A stretch of DNA of 64,000 nucleotides. It comes from Brevundimonas mediterranea (lineage in GTDB: Bacteria; Pseudomonadota; Alphaproteobacteria; Caulobacterales; Caulobacteraceae). The notes below the pieces were generated by a model. The model was not told the DNA's origin. It ran no database searches and saw only the letters and a program-made list of their open reading frames with translations. The stretch spans positions 434,001-498,000 of the forward strand of contig NZ_JACIDA010000002.1 of NCBI RefSeq assembly GCF_014196125.1, in the 5' to 3' direction. A program made the position numbers and the translations under genes. Of this stretch, positions 37,207 to 47,298 are shown piece by piece; positions within the stretch are counted from its first letter, which is position 1; every line of letters begins with the position of its first letter.

Positions 37207-37602
37207 TCAGAAGTTGAAGATGGTCTCGAGCCGCACGCGGGGCTGGGTGCGGCCATTGGTTTCAGGCGCGCGGGCCGGGTCAGCTTCCCGAGATGCCACA
37301 GCGGCGGCGGCGCCGACGCGCAGACGGTCGTTCAGGCGGTAATAGGCGCCGGCCTCGACATCGCCCCAGTCGGTCTCGCGCCCAACCGGTTGGTTCAGAT
37401 TGAAATCGAGACCCCACCGACCCTTGTCGTTCAGGCGCAGGCCACGTCGTTGTTGTGACGGGGCGTTGCGCTGGGCGGCCTGGGCTTCGGACAAGGTGAC
37501 GCTGGGCGCGCGCGTCGTCGCAGCGTTCTGGGCAAGCGCCGGCGCAGCGACGGCAAGGGCCATCGTCGCAAAAATAACAGCCGAGAAACCGCCGAAACGC
37601 AT
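37207..37602 (-). CDS. ntrZ: NtrZ-family periplasmic regulatory protein
   Basis: 131 residues. A signal peptide ends at APALAQ. The conserved tail is visible: NDKGRWGLDFN, QPVGRETDW, VEAGAYYRLNDRLRVG and the C-terminal PRVRLETIFNF. In Caulobacter NtrZ is a periplasmic protein acting on the sensor kinase NtrY. The kinase gene is not in this window. The gene has a TTGACC-17-CTAATC promoter candidate upstream. Confidence 0.75.
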   Translation of the reverse strand: MRFGGFSAVIFATMALAVAAPALAQNAATTRAPSVTLSEAQAAQRNAPSQQRRGLRLNDKGRWGLDFNLNQPVGRETDWGDVEAGAYYRLNDRLRVGAAAAVASREADPARAPETNGRTQPRVRLETIFNF

Positions 37603-37676
37603 TCTGAACCCTTCGAACGTCCTTGATTTTGGACGTCCCTACCCTGAACCGACCCTAATATGGTCGTGGACGCCGC

Positions 37677-37705
37677 GATTAGACACCGGGGGTCCGCCCG
37701 GTCAA
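37677..37705 (-). promoter_or_regulatory. Promoter candidate for ntrZ
   Basis: On the minus strand, TTGACC (37700-37705) is separated by 17 bases from CTAATC (37677-37682), about 75 bases before the ATG. Confidence 0.4.
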
Positions 37706-37734
37706 CGCAACGTGGTCCGGATGTCGGGGTTCCG

Positions 37735-37748
37735 CTGCATTGTTGCAG
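37735..37748. promoter_or_regulatory. Short palindrome CTGCA-TTGT-TGCAG
   Basis: Perfect 5-base arms in the 370-base region between the divergent ntrZ and DUF3576 genes. It could be an operator or chance. The rest of this region holds the two promoter candidates and nothing else I recognise. Confidence 0.25.
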
Positions 37749-37854
37749 TGCGATGTGGCTCAAGCGTCACGGGATTCGAGCCAAAAGAGGGGTTGCTGTC
37801 AGCGATCTGTCACGGAACGGCGCAACTCGTATCGGCGCAGGGCTGCACTTCGCC

Positions 37855-37884
37855 TTGTCATCGCCCCTTTTGCCCGTGTTATAG
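37855..37884 (+). promoter_or_regulatory. Promoter candidate for the DUF3576 lipoprotein
   Basis: TTGTCA (37855-37860) and TTATAG (37879-37884) are separated by 18 bases. The gene start is 90 bases further on. Confidence 0.5.
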
Positions 37885-37973
37885 AGCCACGCAGCGGCGC
37901 GAACCTACGCGCGGTCCCCTGCGCGCGTGTGGGCGAGGGCCTTCACGTCCCTGAGTTTACGGAGACTTCCTTG

Positions 37974-38429
37974 ATGAGCCTCAACAAGGCCCTGGTTCGC
38001 GGCGTCGCCATCGCCCTGGTCTCGGGCGTCGCCCTGAGCGCCTGCTCGAGCATCCCCTTTGTCGGCGGCGGCGACAAGAAGGCCCCCAAGACGAACGTGC
38101 AGCAAGGCATCGGCGTCAACGGCTATCTGTGGCGCGCCTCGCTCGACACCCTCAGCTTCATGCCGTTGCTGACTGCTGATCCGTGGGGCGGCGTGATCAA
38201 CTACGACTGGTACACCAACCCCCAGACGCCGAACGAGCGCTTCAAGGCGACTGTCTTCATCCTGGACACCCGTCTGCGCGCCGACGCGCTGAACGTCACG
38301 GTGACCAAGGAAGTGAAGGGCGCGGACGGTCAATGGACCGCCGCTCCGGTCGCCGCCCAGACCGAGGCGGACCTGGAAAACGCCATTCTGACCAAGGCGC
38401 GCCAACTGAACCTGTCTAACGCAGGCTGA
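37974..38429 (+). CDS. DUF3576 lipoprotein
   Basis: 151 residues from the ATG at 37974; longer starts would lie upstream of the promoter. Lipobox in GVALSAC. The DUF3576 core follows: GVNGYLWRASLDTLSFMPLL, ADPWGGVINYDWY and RFKATVFILDTRL. It is an envelope lipoprotein of unknown function, found directly before leuS in related genomes. It is followed by terminator-like hairpins. Confidence 0.88.
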   Translation: MSLNKALVRGVAIALVSGVALSACSSIPFVGGGDKKAPKTNVQQGIGVNGYLWRASLDTLSFMPLLTADPWGGVINYDWYTNPQTPNERFKATVFILDTRLRADALNVTVTKEVKGADGQWTAAPVAAQTEADLENAILTKARQLNLSNAG

Positions 38430-38440
38430 CTTTCTGGTTG

Positions 38441-38570
38441 GCGCTACCGCCCTTCGGGCTAGTTGAGCGCCGATTGGTCTGAGTTCGGTCGTCGTTGAGG
38501 CGACGAGAACGCATTTTTCTTGGGCGCTGTCGTCCTTCGGGCTAGTTGAGCACGGAGGGCGGCAGCGCCC
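38441..38570 (+). repeat. leuS leader with a repeated 28-base motif and terminator
   Basis: A 28-base motif (GCGCTACCGCCCTTCGGGCT... and ...GAGC) occurs at 38441-38468 and 38524-38551 with only three or so differences; both contain CCTTCGGG and CTAGTTGAGC. The second lies inside a hairpin, GGGCGCTG (38522-38529) with CAGCGCCC (38563-38570), followed by TTTT, 16 bases before the leuS start. Confidence 0.6.
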
Positions 38571-38589
38571 TTTTGACTTCAGGACGACC

Positions 38590-41139
38590 GTGGCCCGTTA
38601 CGAACCCAAGACCGCCGAACCCCGCCAACAGGCCCGCTGGGCGGACGCCTCCGCCTTCGTGACGAAGGACACCGGCAGGCCGAAATACTATGTGCTTGAA
38701 ATGTTTCCCTATCCGTCGGGGAACATCCACATGGGCCACGCCCGCAACTATGTGATGGGCGACGTCGTGGCGCGGTCCAAGCGCGCCCAGGGTTACGACG
38801 TTCTGCACCCGATGGGCTGGGACGCCTTCGGCATGCCGGCCGAGAACGCGGCCATGGAGCGCGGCATCCACCCCAAGGGCTGGACCTACGACAATATCGC
38901 CCAGATGCGCGAGCAGCTGAAGCTGCTGGGCCTGTCGCTGGACTGGTCGCGCGAGTTCGCGACCTGCGACCCGGAATACTACGGCAAGCAGCAGGCCTGG
39001 TTCCTGGCCCTGTATCGGCGCGGCCTGGTCTATCGCAAGGACGGCGTGGTCAACTGGGACCCGGTCGACAACACCGTCCTGGCCAATGAACAGGTGATCG
39101 ACGGGCGCGGCTGGCGTTCGGGCGCCGTGGTGGAGAAGCGCAAGCTGAACCAGTGGTTCCTGCGCATCACCGACTATGCCGACGACCTGATCGACGGGCT
39201 GAAGACCCTGGACCGCTGGCCCGAGAAGGTCCGGCTGATGCAGGAGAACTGGATCGGTCGCTCCAAGGGCCTGCAGATGACCTGGAAATGGGCAGGCGAA
39301 GCGCCGGCGGCTTCGCCTGACGGTCTGGAAATCTACACCACCCGCCCGGACACGCTGTATGGCGCGTCCTTCATGGGCATCGCGCCGGACCATCCCATCG
39401 CCAAGGCCCTGGCGGAGGCCGACCCGGCCGTCGCTGACTTCGTCGCCAAATGCCGTGCCGGCGGCACGTCCCAGGCCGACATCGACCAGGCCGAAAAGAT
39501 CGGCTGGGACACGGGCCTGAAGGCCGTCCATCCCTTTACGGGGGCGGAAATCCCCGTCTGGATCGCCAACTTCATCCTGTCGGAATACGGTACGGGCGCC
39601 ATCTTCGCCTGCCCGGCCCACGACCAGCGCGACCTGGACTTCGCCCGCAAATACGGCCTGCCGGTGATCCCGGTGGTCCGTCCCGAAGGCGCCGGCGATG
39701 ACTTCCCCGTGGGCGACGAGGCCTATACCGGCCCTGGCTCCATCTTCCATTCCGACTTCCTGGACGGCCTGGACATCGAGACCGCCAAGGCCGAGGCGGT
39801 CCGCCGCGTCGAGGCGGCGGGCACGGGCCAGGGCGCGACCATCTATCGCCTGCGCGACTGGGGCGTTTCGCGCCAGCGGTATTGGGGTTGCCCGATCCCG
39901 ATCATCCACTGCCCGTCCTGCGGGCCGGTGGAGGTTCCCGCCGACCAGCTGCCGGTGGTCCTGCCTGACGATGTCACATTCGATGTGCCGGGCAATCCGC
40001 TGGATCGCCATCCGACCTGGAAACACGTCAAATGCCCGTCCTGCGGCCAGGATGCGACGCGCGAGACCGACACGCTCGACACCTTCGTCGACTCCAGCTG
40101 GTATTTCGCCCGTTTCACCGACCCGACCGCGGCCGAGCCGATCAATACCGAGGCCGCGAACCGCTGGCTGGCGGTGGACCAGTATATCGGCGGGGTCGAG
40201 CACGCGGTGCTGCACCTGCTGTACGCCCGTTTCATCACCCGCGCCCTGTCCGACGCCGGCATGCTGTCGGTGAAGGAGCCGTTCGCCGGCCTGTTCACTC
40301 AAGGGATGGTGGTTCACGAAACCTATCGTCGCGAGAACGGCCAGTGGGTCGAGCCGACCGACGTGGAACTGAGCAATGACAACGGCGTCCGCTCCGCGCG
40401 CCAGCTGTCGACCGGCGAGACCCTGGTCATCGGCGACATCGAGAAGATGTCCAAGTCCAAGAAGAACGTCGTCGCGCCTCAGGAGATTCTGGAGAGCCAC
40501 GGCGTGGACGCCGGCCGTCTGTTCGTCCTGTCCGACAGCCCGCCCGAGCGGGACGTGCAATGGACCCCCGGCGGGGTCGAGGGCGCCAGCCGGTTCGTGC
40601 AACGGACCTGGAACCTGTTTGACGCCTATGACGCGGGCTTCGCGGGCGAGGACAAGGCCAACGCCGAGCTGCTGCGCGAGACGCACAAGGCGATCAAGGC
40701 CGTGTCCGAAGGGGTCGAGGGCTTCCGCTTCAACTCGGCCATCGCCAAACTGTACGCCTTCGTCGCCACCGTCCGCGACAGCGCCCAAGCCGGCGGCGAC
40801 GCCAGACGCCAGGCCCTGTCGGCCCTGGCCCGCCTGATCGCCCCCTTCACCCCGCACCTGGCCGAAGAATGCTGGACCCAGCTGGGCGAGGACGGGATGG
40901 TTCTGGACGCGCCGTGGCCCGTGTGGGACGCTGCGCTCGCGGCCGACGACGAGGTGGTCCTGCCCATCCAGATCAACGGCAAGCGTCGCGCGGAAATCCG
41001 CGTGCCGCGCGGCATGGAGCCCGCCGAGGTCGAGGCCCTGGTTCTGGCCGACGAAACCGTGCAGGCGCGGCTGGAGGGTTTGAACGTGAAGAAGATCGTC
41101 GTGGTCAAGGACCGGATCGTCAATCTGGTGGCCGGCTGA
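38590..41139 (+). CDS. leuS: Leucyl-tRNA synthetase
   Basis: 849 residues, class I synthetase that charges tRNA-Leu. HMGH is in [16 protein letters not shown] is in [10 protein letters not shown], and the inserted editing domain lies between ([18 protein letters not shown]). The zinc-binding CPSC pairs and [12 protein letters not shown] are also present. The start is a GTG preceded by AGGACG. lptE begins within the stop codon and holA follows. Confidence 0.97.
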   Translation: MARYEPKTAEPRQQARWADASAFVTKDTGRPKYYVLEMFPYPSGNIHMGHARNYVMGDVVARSKRAQGYDVLHPMGWDAFGMPAENAAMERGIHPKGWTYDNIAQMREQLKLLGLSLDWSREFATCDPEYYGKQQAWFLALYRRGLVYRKDGVVNWDPVDNTVLANEQVIDGRGWRSGAVVEKRKLNQWFLRITDYADDLIDGLKTLDRWPEKVRLMQENWIGRSKGLQMTWKWAGEAPAASPDGLEIYTTRPDTLYGASFMGIAPDHPIAKALAEADPAVADFVAKCRAGGTSQADIDQAEKIGWDTGLKAVHPFTGAEIPVWIANFILSEYGTGAIFACPAHDQRDLDFARKYGLPVIPVVRPEGAGDDFPVGDEAYTGPGSIFHSDFLDGLDIETAKAEAVRRVEAAGTGQGATIYRLRDWGVSRQRYWGCPIPIIHCPSCGPVEVPADQLPVVLPDDVTFDVPGNPLDRHPTWKHVKCPSCGQDATRETDTLDTFVDSSWYFARFTDPTAAEPINTEAANRWLAVDQYIGGVEHAVLHLLYARFITRALSDAGMLSVKEPFAGLFTQGMVVHETYRRENGQWVEPTDVELSNDNGVRSARQLSTGETLVIGDIEKMSKSKKNVVAPQEILESHGVDAGRLFVLSDSPPERDVQWTPGGVEGASRFVQRTWNLFDAYDAGFAGEDKANAELLRETHKAIKAVSEGVEGFRFNSAIAKLYAFVATVRDSAQAGGDARRQALSALARLIAPFTPHLAEECWTQLGEDGMVLDAPWPVWDAALAADDEVVLPIQINGKRRAEIRVPRGMEPAEVEALVLADETVQARLEGLNVKKIVVVKDRIVNLVAG

Positions 41140-41630
41140 TGCGGGGCGCGGCGGCCTTTGCGGCTCTGACGGTGTTGGGGGCGTCCCTGGCGGTCTCGGC
41201 CTGCGGCTTCACCCCGATCTACGCCGAGCCGGCCATGGGGTCGTCCCTGCGCCGGATCGCCGTATCCACTCAGGACGACCGTCTGGGCTATCGTCTGCGC
41301 GAACAGCTGGAAGACGCCCTGGCCTGGGATCAGTCGGCTACGCCCCTGTATCGCCTGACGACACAGGTCGAACAGAGCCGCCGCTCGCTGGGCCGCCGGA
41401 TCGACGACACAGCCACCCGCTATGAACTGACGGTCAAGGCGGCCTGGACCCTGACCCCGGCGGCGGGCGGAACCCCCGTAACCGGTGTGGAGACCGTCAC
41501 CACCACCTATGCGACCGCCGACCAGCCCTATGCCGCCATCGCCGCCCAGCAGGACGGCGAAGAGCGCGCCGCGGCGGAACTGGCCCGCCTGATCCGACTG
41601 GACCTCATGCAGGCGCTGTCGAACCGGTGA
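41139..41630 (+). CDS. lptE: LPS assembly lipoprotein LptE
   Basis: 163 residues. The lipobox is in LAVSACGFTPIYAEP, the typical LptE start. The rest is an LptE-like alpha/beta domain with DRLGYRLREQLED, ending before the holA start. It supports LptD in placing lipopolysaccharide in the outer membrane. It overlaps leuS by one base and holA by four, so leuS-lptE-holA is likely one unit. Confidence 0.88.
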   Translation: MRGAAAFAALTVLGASLAVSACGFTPIYAEPAMGSSLRRIAVSTQDDRLGYRLREQLEDALAWDQSATPLYRLTTQVEQSRRSLGRRIDDTATRYELTVKAAWTLTPAAGGTPVTGVETVTTTYATADQPYAAIAAQQDGEERAAAELARLIRLDLMQALSNR

Positions 41631-42679
41631 TCCTCGCCAAACGCCCAGAGATCGATCGCTTTCTGAAGGCGCCCGATCCGGCTGTCCGGGCGGCGGTGAT
41701 CCACGGCAAGGACCGGTCCGGCGTCGCCGAACGGGCCGAGGTCCTGTGCCGCGCGATCACGCCGGACCTGAATGATCCCTTCAACGTCACCGTCCTGACC
41801 GACAGCGACATCGACAGCGACGAAAGCAAGCTGGAGGAGGCCCTGACGGCCATGTCCCTGATGGGCGGGCGTCGTCTGGTGCGAATTCGTCTGTCGGCGC
41901 TGAAACCCGGCGTGGACAAGGCGGTCGCCGCCGCCGTCAAGATCCATGCCGAGGGCGGCTATAATCCCGACGCCATGCTGGTGGTCGAGGCCGACCAGCT
42001 GGGCCGCGACTCCGCCCTGCGCAAGACGGCGGAGAAGGAGGCCGGAGCCGTCGGCATCGTCTGCTACGAGGACGAGACCGGCGACGTCGCCCGCATGACG
42101 CGTGAGGCTCTGGCCGTCGACAAGGTAGGCCTGACCGCCGACGCCCTGGACCGGTTTGTCGGCCGACTGCCGCGCGAGCGGGGCCTGATGCGCCAGGAGA
42201 TCGAGCGCCTGGCCCTGTTCATCGGTCCCGGCTCGAGCCGGACCATCGATGTCGAAGAACTGGAGCAGCATCTGGGCGTCGAGCCCGACGCCTCACTGTC
42301 CGATGCCGCGCTTCAGGCTTTCGGCGCCCGGCCCGGCCCCGCCCAGTCGGGTCTGAGGCGCGCCTTCGCCGAGGGTGAATCCTCGGTCCTGGCCGTGCGG
42401 TCCGCCGCCCTGCACCTAGGAAGGCTGCGCCGGATCAATATCCTGCAAGCCAATGGCGCAAACGCCAAGGAGGCGGCCAAGGCGGCTGGGGTCTTCTGGA
42501 AGCAGGAGGCGGAAATGCTGCGCCAGGCCCGGGCCTGGCGGCTGGAGGCGCTGGACGAGGTGCTGGACAGCATCAACACCGCCGACGTCGCCACCAAGAC
42601 GACCGGAATGCCGGATCAATTGATCGCCGAACGCCTGCTGCTGGAAATCGCCGGCCGCGCGCGCAGGCTCGGTCTTTGA
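41627..42679 (+). CDS. holA: DNA polymerase III subunit delta
   Basis: 350 residues, clamp-loader delta subunit. It starts at a GTG overlapping the lptE stop. Features: VIHGKDRSGVAERAE, GGRRLVRIRLS, FVGRLPRERGLMRQEIERLAL and LLLEIAGRARRLGL. It opens the beta clamp together with delta-prime and tau. The leuS-lptE-holA order is common in alphaproteobacteria. A weak hairpin (42685-42707) follows, with no T-run. Confidence 0.93.
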   Translation: MILAKRPEIDRFLKAPDPAVRAAVIHGKDRSGVAERAEVLCRAITPDLNDPFNVTVLTDSDIDSDESKLEEALTAMSLMGGRRLVRIRLSALKPGVDKAVAAAVKIHAEGGYNPDAMLVVEADQLGRDSALRKTAEKEAGAVGIVCYEDETGDVARMTREALAVDKVGLTADALDRFVGRLPRERGLMRQEIERLALFIGPGSSRTIDVEELEQHLGVEPDASLSDAALQAFGARPGPAQSGLRRAFAEGESSVLAVRSAALHLGRLRRINILQANGANAKEAAKAAGVFWKQEAEMLRQARAWRLEALDEVLDSINTADVATKTTGMPDQLIAERLLLEIAGRARRLGL

Positions 42680-42714
42680 CGTCCTTCCTCCCACGAAACG
42701 GGAGGAAACGAAGC

Positions 42715-42897
42715 CTAGCCCCGCTTCGAAGCCTTTCGGAAGGCCGGTTGGGCCATGGCGACATTCCGCGCCGAGACGCTCTTTTCCTCAGCCTTGGCGC
42801 CGACCTGGGCGTTAAAGCCATGACCTGCCTTGGCCTTCTTGGCGGCCAGGGCCTGTTTCAGTTTGTCGGCGGCGGAGGGGGCGGTTTCGTCGGTCAT
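42715..42897 (-). CDS. Small basic conserved-type protein, hypothetical
   Basis: 60 residues, Lys/Ala-rich, soluble: MTDETAPSAADKLKQALAAK at the N-terminus and a C-terminal PAFRKASKRG. I do not recognise the family by name. It lies convergent to holA and upstream of parB with 40 bases between, and its codon use resembles its neighbours. Confidence 0.6.
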   Translation of the reverse strand: MTDETAPSAADKLKQALAAKKAKAGHGFNAQVGAKAEEKSVSARNVAMAQPAFRKASKRG

Positions 42898-42937
42898 GGG
42901 TTGATCCTAGCACGTCCTCAGCGATGAGTCTGGCGTC

Positions 42938-43819
42938 TCAGGCGCGCATCAGCCGCCGGCAAAGGTCGTCCAACTGTTCCAGCGAGCCGTAACGGATCGT
43001 CAGTTCGCCCTTGCCGCTGCGGTCGTTCAGCTGGACATTCAGGCCCAGTGCGTCGGCCAGATCCTGTTGCAGGGCGGCGACATCGGCCGCCCCCTCCCCG
43101 CCCTCTGCGGGCTTGGGCTTGACCGGCTTGGGGCCTTCCGCCGCGCGCCGCGCCAGGGCCTCGACCTGACGCACGTTCAGCCCTTCATTGTAGGCCTGCT
43201 CAGCCAGGGCGGCGGCGTGGGGCGCGGTGATCAGGGCGCGGGCGTGACCGGCGGTCAGCTTGCCGTTTCGGACGTACCAGAGCACTTCCTCCGGCAACTG
43301 CAGCAGCCGCAGGGTGTTGGCGATGTGGCTGCGGCTCTTGCCGACGATGCCCGCCACCTGGTCCTGGGTGCGACCGAACCGTTCCATCAACACGCGATAG
43401 GCGTCGGCCTCTTCCAGCGGGTTCAGGTCTGCGCGCTGGACGTTCTCGATGATGGCGACTTCGAACACCTCGACGTCGTCCATTTCGTGGACGACGATCG
43501 GCACCTCGGTCAGCCGAGCGGCCTGGGACGCACGCCAGCGGCGCTCACCGGCGATGATCTGCCAGACCCCGTCCTCGCCAGGCTGCGACCGGACCAGAAT
43601 GGGTTGCAGCACGCCCTTGTCGCGGATCGACGCCGTCAGTTCTTCCAGATGTTCCTGGGTGAAGATCTTGCGCGGTTGATCAGGATTGGGCTTGAGGCTC
43701 TCGATCGGCACGCGTTGAACGCCCGAAGGCAGGGTCGCGCCCGCCGCCGTCGGCGCCTCGACAGCCTCGCCCATCAGGGCCGACAGACCCCGTCCAAGAC
43801 CTCTTTGTCGTTCAGCCAA
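42938..43819 (-). CDS. parB: Chromosome-partitioning protein ParB
   Basis: 293 residues starting at a TTG (MAERQRGLGRGLSALMGE, the usual ParB beginning). Visible are the N-terminal CTP-binding domain with GERRWRASQAA and ENVQRADLNPLEEA, the helix-turn-helix (TQDQVAGIVGKSRSHIAN, TAGHARALI), and a C-terminal dimerisation domain. It loads at parS and spreads as a CTP-dependent clamp. It lies directly downstream of parA. Confidence 0.97.
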   Translation of the reverse strand: MAERQRGLGRGLSALMGEAVEAPTAAGATLPSGVQRVPIESLKPNPDQPRKIFTQEHLEELTASIRDKGVLQPILVRSQPGEDGVWQIIAGERRWRASQAARLTEVPIVVHEMDDVEVFEVAIIENVQRADLNPLEEADAYRVLMERFGRTQDQVAGIVGKSRSHIANTLRLLQLPEEVLWYVRNGKLTAGHARALITAPHAAALAEQAYNEGLNVRQVEALARRAAEGPKPVKPKPAEGGEGAADVAALQQDLADALGLNVQLNDRSGKGELTIRYGSLEQLDDLCRRLMRA

Positions 43820-43867
43820 GATACTGTTCCGTTTCTTCTTTTAAACTCGTGTACCGGTCGGTCGGGA

Positions 43868-44698
43868 TCAGGCGGCCAGCTTCAGCCGCTGGCGTTCGCG
43901 CTTCACCACTTCCTTGGCCAGGCGTAGATAGGCCTGGCTGCCCGCGCATTTCAGGTCATAGATCAGGGCCGGCTTGCCGAAGGACGGCGCCTCCGCCACC
44001 CGGACGTTGCGGGGGATGACGCTGTCATAGACCTTGTCGCCGAAATGGGCCCGTACGTCATTGGCCACCTGGCCCGACAGGGCGCTGCGGCGGTCATACA
44101 TGGTCAGGACCAGACCCTGGATTTCAAGGGCGGGGTTCAGGCTTTGCTTGACCATGTCGATGGTCCGCATCAGCTGGCTCAACCCCTCCAGAGCGAAGAA
44201 TTCGCACTGGAGCGGCACCAGAACCGCATCCGCCGCCGCCATGGCGTTCAGGGTCAGCAAATTCAGCGAAGGGGGGCAGTCGATCAGCACATAGTCATAC
44301 GCGGTAGGGCCGTCGTCATGCGCTCGCAAGGCGTCACGCAGGCGATAGGAGCGGCGGTCTGCCTGGCTCAATTCGATCTCGACCCCGGACATGTCGGCGT
44401 CTGCCGGCACGATCCATAGCCCAGGCACCGTCGTCTGCACGGCAGCATCATCGACCGAGCGCTGATCGACAACCACGTCATAGATGGTGACGCGGCGTGT
44501 TTCACGTGGAACACCCAGACCGGTCGAGGCATTGCCCTGGGGGTCCATGTCCACGATCAGCACGCGCTTGCCGATGGCGGCCAGGGCGGTGCCGAGGTTG
44601 ATGGCGGTGGTCGTCTTGCCCACGCCACCCTTCTGGTTGGACACGGCGAGGACGCGGGCAGGCAGTTTGTTAGTGCTTGGGGCGGGCACGTCGAACAC
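43868..44698 (-). CDS. parA: Chromosome-partitioning ATPase ParA
   Basis: 276 residues. Deviant Walker A (SNQKGGVGKTTTAIN), DMDPQGNAS and the DCPPSLNLLT switch. The start is a GTG at 44698, overlapping the end of rsmG by 29 bases; a GTG at 44689 is also possible. It contains a parS site (44498-44513). ParA pulls ParB-parS complexes towards the new pole. Confidence 0.97.
   Translation of the reverse strand: MFDVPAPSTNKLPARVLAVSNQKGGVGKTTTAINLGTALAAIGKRVLIVDMDPQGNASTGLGVPRETRRVTIYDVVVDQRSVDDAAVQTTVPGLWIVPADADMSGVEIELSQADRRSYRLRDALRAHDDGPTAYDYVLIDCPPSLNLLTLNAMAAADAVLVPLQCEFFALEGLSQLMRTIDMVKQSLNPALEIQGLVLTMYDRRSALSGQVANDVRAHFGDKVYDSVIPRNVRVAEAPSFGKPALIYDLKCAGSQAYLRLAKEVVKRERQRLKLAA
44498..44513. 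other. parS site 1 (inside parA)
   Basis: TGTTTCACGTGGAACA, one base from the perfect palindrome TGTTTCACGTGAAACA. Confidence 0.85.
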
Positions 44699-45302
44699 TC
44701 CGGACTGTCACGATGCGGCCGCGCGGGTCGCTTTGCGACGGGGCCAGTTCAGCGTCGAGATGCCAGGATTTCCGCGCCTCAATCAACTCGGATTCGGCCT
44801 TCTCCCCCTTCAGGAACAGACCTTGTGCACCCCTTTGGAAGTAGGGCTGTGCATAACCCAGCAATCGCTCCATCGGGGCGACCGCACGAGCGGTAACGAT
44901 ATCGCATTTGACCGTCTGCTCCTCCGCCCGGCCGTTGATCACGGTCGCCGGCAGATCCATGACATCGACGATCTCCTGCAAGAACCGACACCGTTTCCCG
45001 AGGCTGTCGATTAGCCAGACGTGCGCGCCCGGAGCGTCCTTCAGCAGAATAGCCAGAACCACGCCCGGGAACCCCGCCCCAGCGCCGAGATCAGCCCAGG
45101 TGCGGGCCCCAGGCGCATGGGTCAACAGCTGGGCGCTGTCCCAGGCGTGGCGATTCCAGAAATCCGGGAGACTGTCCGGGCCGACCAGGTTCATCACCGA
45201 ATTGGCTTCGCTCAGCCGGATACGGAAATCTTCCAGATCCGCCATCTGCTGCGGCGTCGCGCCGACCTTGCCCTGAAAGACGGTCTTTTCGGCATTCAGC
45301 AT
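44670..45302 (-). CDS. rsmG: 16S rRNA (guanine527-N7)-methyltransferase
   Basis: 210 residues, Rossmann-fold methyltransferase: ADLGAGAGFPGVVLAILL is the SAM-binding motif, followed by IDSLGKRCRFLQE. It lies between mnmG and parA; its start overlaps the mnmG stop by one base. Confidence 0.93.
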   Translation of the reverse strand: MLNAEKTVFQGKVGATPQQMADLEDFRIRLSEANSVMNLVGPDSLPDFWNRHAWDSAQLLTHAPGARTWADLGAGAGFPGVVLAILLKDAPGAHVWLIDSLGKRCRFLQEIVDVMDLPATVINGRAEEQTVKCDIVTARAVAPMERLLGYAQPYFQRGAQGLFLKGEKAESELIEARKSWHLDAELAPSQSDPRGRIVTVRSVRRARPKH

Positions 45303-47194
45303 CAGGCCGCCACCCCTCCCTGGACCGAGGTCCTGGGCGCCCTCTTCACATGCGCCAGGAGGGCCGTGAGAGCGCCAGGCGTCATGCCCTCGATCCGCCC
45401 CGCCTGGCCGAGGGTGCGGGGCTGCACTCGCGCCAGCTTTTCCTTCACTTCGTTCGAAAGACTGCCGATGGCGGAATAGTCGAGATCAGTGGGCAGAAGC
45501 AGGCCGTCTTCGGTTCGCAAGGCCTCGGCGTCGATCAATTGCCGGTCCAGGTAGTTGGCGTAGCCAGCGTCTATTTCCACCTGCTCGCGCACCTCGGCGT
45601 CCCAGGTGGCGACGACCGGATGGGTCTGGATGAAGTGATCCAGCGTCACCTCAGGAAACGCCAACAGTTCCCGCATGGAACGCCGTCTTCCATCCGCGTT
45701 GACTGGAATTCCAATGGCGTTGGCTTCCTTCGGCGTGAACAGGGTTTCACGTGAAACAATGCCGGCCTCGGACAGTTTTTGGGCCTTAAGCTCAAAACGC
45801 TTCCGGCGCTCAGGTCCCACGATCCCAAGCGCAATTGCCAGCGGCGTCAGTCGCTGATCGGCGTTGTCCGCCCTCAGGGTCAGCCTGTACTCGGCCCGGC
45901 TGGTGAACATCCGATAGGGTTCCGTCACCCCCCGCGTCACCAGGTCGTCGATCATCACCCCGATATAGGCCTGGTCACGGCCCAGGATCACCGGCGCATC
46001 CCCCCCAGCCGTGCGGGCCGCGTTCAGGCCGGCCATCAAGCCCTGGGCCGCCGCCTCCTCATATCCCGTGGTGCCGTTGATCTGGCCAGCCAGATAGAGA
46101 CCGGGCCGCTTCTTGACCTCAAGGGCGGGGCTCAGCTCGCGTGGATCGACATAGTCGTATTCAATGGCGTAGCCGTAGCGGAACACCTCCACCGCCTCCA
46201 GGCCGGGGATGGTCCGGAGGAACGCCAACTGGGTCGGTTCCGACATCGAAGTCGAGATACCGTTGGGATAGACGGTGGGATCATCCAGACCTTCTGGTTC
46301 CAGGAAGATCTGATGGCTCGTCTTGTCGGCGAACCGCACGACCTTGTCCTCGATCGACGGGCAATAGCGGGGTCCACGGCCCGACAGCTTGCCGCCATAG
46401 ACTGCGCTCTCGCCCAGGTTCTCGGCGATGATGCGATGGGTTGCCTCGGTCGTATGGGTAACGCCGCAAGCGATCTGCGGCACGTCGATCCGGTCCGTCA
46501 TGAAGGAAAAGGCGGACGGCGTCTCGTCCGCCTGCTGCATCTCCAGCCGGTCCCAGGCGATGGTTCGTCCGTCCAGCCGCGCCGGTGTTCCGGTCTTCAG
46601 CCGCCCCATCATCAGGTCGGCCGCGTGAAGATCAGCGGCCAAGCCGGTCGAGGGATCCTCGCCATGACGGCCTGCCGGAATCCTTTCGTCGCCCCGGTGG
46701 ATGACACCGTTCAGGAAGGTGCCGGTCGTCAAGACCACGGCCCCTGCCCTCACCCTCTCCCCGGTCCCCGTCGTCACGCCGACCACGCGATCGCCGTCCA
46801 GGATCAAACCCTCAGCCGTTCCCGCCATCAGGCTCAGGTTCGGCGTCCGGGCCAGCTCCGCCTGCATGGCTTCCCGGTACAGACGGCGATCGATCTGGCT
46901 CCGGGGACCACGCACGGCCGCGCCCTTGGACCGGTTCAGGAGGCGGAACTGGATTCCTGACACGTCCGCCAGACGCCCCATGATCCCGTCCAACGCATCA
47001 ATCTCACGCACCAGATGGCCCTTGCCCAGGCCGCCAATGGCGGGATTGCACGACATTTCGCCGATGGTCTCCAGCTTCTGGGTCAGCAACAGAGTCCGCG
47101 CGCCAGCACGGGCTGAAGCGGCAGCGGCTTCACAACCGGCGTGACCGCCGCCGATGACGACGACGTCGTAGGAAATCTCGATGGGGGCGTTCAT
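45302..47194 (-). CDS. mnmG: tRNA uridine-5-carboxymethylaminomethyl modification enzyme, FAD subunit
   Basis: 630 residues from the ATG at 47194 ([17 protein letters not shown]); a GTG nine bases upstream is the alternative. Motifs: FAD-binding [37 protein letters not shown] and [12 protein letters not shown]. With MnmE it modifies U34 of several tRNAs. A parS site (45743-45758) lies inside it. Confidence 0.96.
   Translation of the reverse strand: MNAPIEISYDVVVIGGGHAGCEAAAASARAGARTLLLTQKLETIGEMSCNPAIGGLGKGHLVREIDALDGIMGRLADVSGIQFRLLNRSKGAAVRGPRSQIDRRLYREAMQAELARTPNLSLMAGTAEGLILDGDRVVGVTTGTGERVRAGAVVLTTGTFLNGVIHRGDERIPAGRHGEDPSTGLAADLHAADLMMGRLKTGTPARLDGRTIAWDRLEMQQADETPSAFSFMTDRIDVPQIACGVTHTTEATHRIIAENLGESAVYGGKLSGRGPRYCPSIEDKVVRFADKTSHQIFLEPEGLDDPTVYPNGISTSMSEPTQLAFLRTIPGLEAVEVFRYGYAIEYDYVDPRELSPALEVKKRPGLYLAGQINGTTGYEEAAAQGLMAGLNAARTAGGDAPVILGRDQAYIGVMIDDLVTRGVTEPYRMFTSRAEYRLTLRADNADQRLTPLAIALGIVGPERRKRFELKAQKLSEAGIVSRETLFTPKEANAIGIPVNADGRRRSMRELLAFPEVTLDHFIQTHPVVATWDAEVREQVEIDAGYANYLDRQLIDAEALRTEDGLLLPTDLDYSAIGSLSNEVKEKLARVQPRTLGQAGRIEGMTPGALTALLAHVKRAPRTSVQGGVAA
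45743..45758. other. parS site 2 (inside mnmG)
   Basis: GGTTTCACGTGAAACA, identical to the ideal palindrome except for the first base. Confidence 0.85.
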
Positions 47195-47276
47195 CCTCGC
47201 CACATAGTCCAGATGGACGGTTTTCGCTACACCACAGACCGGCGCCCGGTTCGAAGATCGGTGGTATTACCTAAGG

Positions 47277-47292
47277 TGTTTCACGTGAAACA
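47277..47292. other. parS site 3 (mnmG-mnmE gap)
   Basis: TGTTTCACGTGAAACA, a perfect 16-base palindrome flanked by matching GG and CC. It fills much of the 104-base gap between mnmE and mnmG. Confidence 0.95.
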
Positions 47293-47298
47293 CCGGTA

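Noticed and set aside
38430..38589. T-box leader for leuS
   Set aside because: No T-box core sequence is visible, and T-boxes are essentially Gram-positive.
38542..40857. 770-codon frame antisense to leuS
   Set aside because: The leuS motifs and length are certain; the antisense frame is a composition effect.
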